Source: Firmicutes bacterium UBA911 (GTDB lineage Bacteria; Bacillota; Desulfotomaculia; Desulfotomaculales; Desulforudaceae). From it: a DNA stretch of 15,188 nt. The notes below the pieces were generated by a model, which had not been told where the DNA came from, made no database searches, and worked only from the letters and a program-made list of their open reading frames with translations. The translations under genes were made by a program, and so were the position numbers. Positions 12,030 through 15,188 of this stretch are shown here, in pieces (the first letter of the stretch is position 1; each line of letters begins with the position of its first letter). Where the stretch lies: assembly GCA_002294005.1 (NCBI GenBank), contig DBEH01000014.1, positions 1 through 15,188 of the forward strand. The letters run 5' to 3'.

Positions 12030-13136
12030 GTGGACCATGAGTTTTTTGACGACAGGCTCGGGGCGGTCGCCCGGAAGGTGCAAAGCGGTACCCGTCTCGG
12101 GCTCGACGACGGAATGGCCCTTTTCCAGTCCCCGGACCTGATCGGGGTCGGGCGGCTGGCAGACGCCGCCCGGCGCCAAAAACACGGCGACCGGGTGTAC
12201 TTCGTGGTGAACCGGCACATCAACCACACCAACATCTGTGTGAACGGCTGCCGGTTCTGCGCCTTCGGCAAGGAACCGGGCGACCCGGCCGGTTACGTGA
12301 TGTCCCTCGGCGAAGTCGAGGCCCGGGCGCGCGAGTCTTGGGCGCTCGGCATTTCCGAAGTGCACGTCGTCGGCGGCCTGCACCCTGATCTGAACCTGGA
12401 CTACTACCGGGAGATGCTCACCCGGCTCCGGGACGCGGTCCCCGGCGTGATCATCCAGGCCCTGACCGCGGTCGAGGTGGACTATTTGGCCGGCCTGCAT
12501 GGGCTTGAGCTTGAGGACGTACTGGTTGAACTCCGGGCGGCCGGCCTGGATACCCTGCCCGGCGGCGGGGCCGAGGTCTTCGCCCCGCGGGTGCGGGAGT
12601 TGGTCTGCCCGAACAAGATTAGCGGCGCGCGCTGGCTCGCCGTGCACGAAACGGCCCACCGACTGGGCATCCGCACCAACGCTACCATGCTCTATGGACA
12701 CGTGGAGACGCTGGAGGAGCGGGTCGAGCATCTCTTGCAGCTCCGGGAACTCCAGGATCGGACCGGGGGCTTCAAGGCTTTCATCCCGCTGGCCTTCCAC
12801 CCGCGGAACACCGCCCTTGAGCCGGAGATCCCCACCGCCACCACCGGGTACGACGACCTGAAAACGCTGGCGGTGGCGCGGCTCATCCTCGACAATTTCG
12901 AGCACATCAAGGCTTACTGGGTGATGATCGGGCCTAAGCTGGCCCAGATTTCCTTAAACTTCGGGGTCAACGATATCGACGGCACGGTGGTCGAGGAGCA
13001 GATTGCCCGGGCGGCCGGCAGCCAGACGGCCCAGAGCCTGGGGCAGGGAGAACTCCTGCGGCTCGTCCGGGCGGCGGGCCGCGTGCCGGTGGAACGCGAT
13101 ACGTTGTATAACGTGGTCAGGGAGGATTTCGCCTGA
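12030..13136 (+). CDS. mqnE: Aminofutalosine synthase (radical SAM)
   Basis: Couples the MqnA product 3-[(1-carboxyvinyl)oxy]benzoate to the adenosyl part of S-adenosylmethionine, giving aminofutalosine. Start GTG 12030 is chosen over GTG 12021 because the latter lies inside the Shine-Dalgarno sequence. The radical-SAM motif CVNGCRFC has Cys70, Cys74 and Cys77 (CX3CX2C), preceded by RHINHTNI. Later family blocks are VVGGLHPDLNLDYY, LPGGGAEVF, MLYGHVET and the C-terminal AYWVMIGPKLAQISLNFG. At 368 aa it has the usual MqnE length. MqnE and MqnC are paralogues; this copy is assigned MqnE because of its FGKEPGDP segment after the cluster motif and WVMIGPK instead of the WVTQG of MqnC. The stop overlaps the next ATG (TGATG), so translation is coupled. 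Confidence 0.92.
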   Translation: MDHEFFDDRLGAVARKVQSGTRLGLDDGMALFQSPDLIGVGRLADAARRQKHGDRVYFVVNRHINHTNICVNGCRFCAFGKEPGDPAGYVMSLGEVEARARESWALGISEVHVVGGLHPDLNLDYYREMLTRLRDAVPGVIIQALTAVEVDYLAGLHGLELEDVLVELRAAGLDTLPGGGAEVFAPRVRELVCPNKISGARWLAVHETAHRLGIRTNATMLYGHVETLEERVEHLLQLRELQDRTGGFKAFIPLAFHPRNTALEPEIPTATTGYDDLKTLAVARLILDNFEHIKAYWVMIGPKLAQISLNFGVNDIDGTVVEEQIARAAGSQTAQSLGQGELLRLVRAAGRVPVERDTLYNVVREDFA

Positions 13137-13984
13137 TGACGCTGATCCGCCTGGGACAGGTAGATTACCTGAACTGCCTGCCCATCTACTACGCCTTTGA
13201 ACAGGGCCTGGTTGACGTGCCTGCCGTTCTGGTGAAGGGCTCGCCCACGCGGCTGAACGGGCTTTTCTTGCGCGGTGAATTGGAGATGACCCCAATCTCC
13301 AGCATCGAGTACGCCCGCCACCCGGACCGCTGCCTGATCGTGCCCGGCCTCTCGATCAGTTCGGACGGCCCGGTGGGGAGCATCTTTTTGATGAGCAAGG
13401 TGCCGCTCACCGAGTTGGACGGGAAAAAGGTGTGCCTGCCGGACACCTCCGCCAGCGCCGTGGCCCTGTTGAGGGTCCTGTTCCACCACTACTACCACGT
13501 GGACGTGCAGTTCGAAAGCACGGTTTCGGACCTGGAACTGATGCTGGACTGCGCGGACGCCGCCTTGCTGATCGGCGACGAGGCCCTGGCCGCCTACCGG
13601 CGCGTGCGGGAAACCAGGGTGCCGCTGGTGGTCATCGATCTCGGGGAGGCCTGGAAGAAGTTCACCGGGGAGCGGATGGTTTTCGCCGTCTGGGTGGTCC
13701 GGCGCGACTACGCCCTGGCTCACCCCCGGGAAACGGCCGTGCTGGTCGCGGCGCTGCATCAGGCCCGGGAGATCGGCCTGCGGGAGCGCGAGGCGGTGCT
13801 GGACCTCGGCGCGCGCCGGACGGGCCTGCCCCGGGAGTTCGTTGCTGACTACTTGAAGCTGGTCCGGCACGACTTTGACGCCGACCACCGCCGGGGGCTT
13901 TTAACCTTCTATGACTACACGTACAAAACGGGCCTGACCGATGAGCGGGTGCGGCTCGCCATCTGGGGGGAACACCTTGCCTGA
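13136..13984 (+). CDS. mqnA: Chorismate dehydratase
   Basis: Removes water from chorismate to give 3-[(1-carboxyvinyl)oxy]benzoate, the first committed step of the futalosine route. The 282-aa protein has the periplasmic-binding-protein-like fold of MqnA but no signal peptide, as expected for a cytoplasmic enzyme. Recognisable blocks are IRLGQVDYLNCLPIYYAF at the N-terminus, LRGELEMTPISSIEYARHPD, CLPDTSASAVALLRVLF, ALLIGDEALA and GEAWKKFTGERMVFAVWVVR. It starts at ATG 13136, sharing one base with the mqnE stop. It ends 8 bp inside the chosen start of mqnC, so mqnE, mqnA and mqnC form one coupled set. Confidence 0.94.
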   Translation: MTLIRLGQVDYLNCLPIYYAFEQGLVDVPAVLVKGSPTRLNGLFLRGELEMTPISSIEYARHPDRCLIVPGLSISSDGPVGSIFLMSKVPLTELDGKKVCLPDTSASAVALLRVLFHHYYHVDVQFESTVSDLELMLDCADAALLIGDEALAAYRRVRETRVPLVVIDLGEAWKKFTGERMVFAVWVVRRDYALAHPRETAVLVAALHQAREIGLREREAVLDLGARRTGLPREFVADYLKLVRHDFDADHRRGLLTFYDYTYKTGLTDERVRLAIWGEHLA

Positions 13985-15047
13985 ACTGCGGGAGGTCCTC
14001 GAAAAGGCGGCGGCCGGTGAGCGGCTTACGGAAGACGAGGGCACGGTCCTGCTTGAGTCGGCCGATCTTTTAGACCTAGGCCGGGCCGCGGACCGGGCGC
14101 GGCGGCGGCGGCACCCGAAGGGGCGCGTCACCTTCGTGATCGACCGGAACATCAACTATACCAACGTGTGTGTGTCGGCCTGCCGTTTTTGCGCTTTCTA
14201 CCGCGCCCCTGATGCTCCGGAAGCCTACGTCCTGTCCGTGGAGGAGATCATTGAGAAGATCGGGGAACTGGTGCGTCTGGGCGGCACGCAGGTGCTGATC
14301 CAGGGCGGGCTCCACCCCGACCTCGGGCTGGAGTACTACACCGGGATGCTCGGAGCGATCAAGGGTCGCTTTGACGGCCTCCAGGTGCACTCGTTTTCGC
14401 CGCCGGAGATCGTACACCTGGCCCGCCGGGAAGGGCTGGCGGTGCGTGAGCTGTTGGCGGCTCTGCGGGAGGCGGGTTTGGATTCGGTGCCCGGAGGCGG
14501 CGCCGAGATCCTGGTGGACCGGGTACGGCGCTTCATCAGCCCCCGCAAGATCTCCTGGAGGGGGTGGATGGACGTGATGTACGCCGCCCACGAGCTGGGG
14601 ATGCGCACCACGGCGACCATGATGTTCGGCACGGTGGAAACGCCGGCCGAACGGGTACGCCACCTGGTCCGCCTGCGGGAGGCCCAGGGCCGTACCGGCG
14701 GGTTCACCGCCTTCATCCCTTGGAGCTACCAGCCACCCAACACCGAACTCGGCGGCGACCCCGCCGGGAGTCGCGAGTACCTGAAGGTGCTGGCCGTGTC
14801 CCGCCTCGTGCTGGACAACTTTTTGAACGTGCAGGCCTCGTGGGTCACCCAGGGGGCGAAAGTGGCCCAGGTGGCGCTTTCCTTCGGGGCGAACGACTTC
14901 GGCGGCACGATGCTTGAGGAGAACGTGGTCCGGGCGGCGGGAGCGGCGCACCGCGTGCCGCTGGCCGAGATCATCCGGGTGATCCGCGACGCCGGTTTCG
15001 TCCCGGCGCAGCGGTCCACGGAATACGAGATTCTGCACGAGTTTTAG
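13977..15047 (+). CDS. mqnC: Cyclic dehypoxanthine futalosine synthase (radical SAM)
   Basis: Cyclises dehypoxanthine futalosine to build the naphthalene ring. I take TTG 13977 as start because GGGGGGAA lies 5 bases upstream and the protein then begins PELREVLEKAAAGERLTEDE, the usual N-terminus; an ATG at 13941 would overlap mqnA by 44 bp. The product is 356 aa. The cluster motif CVSACRFC (Cys65, Cys69, Cys72) is preceded by RNINYTNV. Family blocks LIQGGLHPDLGLEYY, VPGGGAEIL, TATMMFGTVET, FIPWSYQPPNTEL and QASWVTQGAKVAQVAL, followed by FGANDFGGTMLEENV, are all typical of MqnC and distinguish it from MqnE. It is the last gene of the operon visible; mqnB and mqnD are not in the window. Confidence 0.95.
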   Translation: MPELREVLEKAAAGERLTEDEGTVLLESADLLDLGRAADRARRRRHPKGRVTFVIDRNINYTNVCVSACRFCAFYRAPDAPEAYVLSVEEIIEKIGELVRLGGTQVLIQGGLHPDLGLEYYTGMLGAIKGRFDGLQVHSFSPPEIVHLARREGLAVRELLAALREAGLDSVPGGGAEILVDRVRRFISPRKISWRGWMDVMYAAHELGMRTTATMMFGTVETPAERVRHLVRLREAQGRTGGFTAFIPWSYQPPNTELGGDPAGSREYLKVLAVSRLVLDNFLNVQASWVTQGAKVAQVALSFGANDFGGTMLEENVVRAAGAAHRVPLAEIIRVIRDAGFVPAQRSTEYEILHEF

Positions 15048-15125
15048 GGCGATGTACGAGAGCAGGTCCGCCGGGTTAAACTGTAGGAGGAACAAGAATC
15101 CAGAATCCAGAAGTAGTGGAAGGAT

Positions 15126-15161
15126 TAACTTGAATCCGGTAATTAAAACCGAATAGTCCAA
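15126..15161 (-). repeat. 36-bp element, inverted copy of 1-36
   Basis: The reverse complement matches 1-36 at 33 of 36 bases. It lies 78 bp after the mqnC stop, next to a short direct repeat (AATCCAG twice, about 15098-15111), and runs into a hairpin that overlaps its outer edge. Confidence 0.8.
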
Positions 15162-15187
15162 TAATGGCGGGCCTTACAGCCATTATT
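15160..15187. terminator. 9-bp perfect hairpin, possible terminator of the menaquinone operon or repeat end
   Basis: AATAATGGC (15160-15168) and GCCATTATT (15179-15187) pair exactly around 10 nt. The stem is AT-rich and the window ends before any T-tract could be judged, so termination is only one option. It overlaps the edge of the 36-bp repeat. Confidence 0.45.
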
Positions 15188-15188
15188 T

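Noticed and set aside
14076..15161. 361-aa minus-strand frame that starts in the right-hand 36-bp repeat (MDYSVLITGFKL)
   Set aside because: Its first residues resemble those of the frame at position 1 only because both are translations of the same repeat. The rest is antisense to mqnC.
1..15188. CRISPR array, tRNA, rRNA or known riboswitch
   Set aside because: No regularly spaced direct repeats, no cloverleaf with a CCA-type end and no recognisable riboswitch core were found on either strand by eye.

Overview
The window looks like a chromosomal segment of a high-GC, spore-former-type Firmicute sulfate reducer (Desulfotomaculum / Pelotomaculum / Candidatus Desulforudis neighbourhood). This is an inference. 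It rests on a dissimilatory-type ATP sulfurylase, a complete-looking block of futalosine-pathway menaquinone genes, a bacterial AdoMet decarboxylase, Gram-positive style Shine-Dalgarno sequences, frequent GTG/TTG starts and strongly GC-biased third codon positions. No ribosomal or tRNA gene is present to fix the taxonomy.

Layout. (1) Positions 1-2960 are a graveyard of accessory DNA: a 36-bp element whose inverted copy lies at 15126-15161, several strong palindromes, an excisionase-like gene killed by an in-frame TAA, one intact coiled-coil gene on the minus strand, a ribbon-helix-helix fragment, and a minus-strand toxin-antitoxin remnant fused to a frameshifted DNA methyltransferase fragment. 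(2) Positions 2755-4942 hold a good sigma-A-type promoter, sat (ATP sulfurylase), a conserved-looking 101-aa protein of unknown role, a small [4Fe-4S] ferredoxin and a clear intrinsic terminator. (3) Positions 5140-8538 hold a GT4-type glycosyltransferase broken by an exact 14-bp tandem duplication, followed by a 727-aa protein with an exported alkaline-phosphatase-like domain and a many-pass membrane domain. (4) Positions 8654-8821 are a relic of a fumarylacetoacetate-hydrolase family gene, followed by speD with its own promoter, an operator-like palindrome and a probable terminator. (5) Positions 9563-15047 form a tightly packed plus-strand menaquinone operon: a small leader ORF, a HepS-like prenyl synthase subunit, menG/ubiE, a UbiA-type prenyltransferase (mqnP-like), mqnE, mqnA and mqnC, joined by stop/start overlaps.

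How the genes fit together. Sat activates sulfate to APS. In sulfate reducers, APS reduction is commonly linked to the menaquinone pool through Qmo-type complexes, so a quinone operon close by makes metabolic sense. Within the operon, MqnA makes the chorismate-derived enolpyruvyl benzoate, MqnE couples it to SAM, and MqnC cyclises the later intermediate. The prenyltransferase attaches a tail whose synthesis needs the HepS-like subunit plus a catalytic partner not in this window, and MenG does the final methylation. mqnB, mqnD, the UbiD/UbiX-type decarboxylase genes and hepT are not seen here.

The most notable observations are the 14-bp duplication that alone explains the glycosyltransferase frameshift, the inverted 36-bp repeats near both window edges, and the layered gene debris in the first 3 kb. 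I do not see an obvious new defence or mobile system that is intact.
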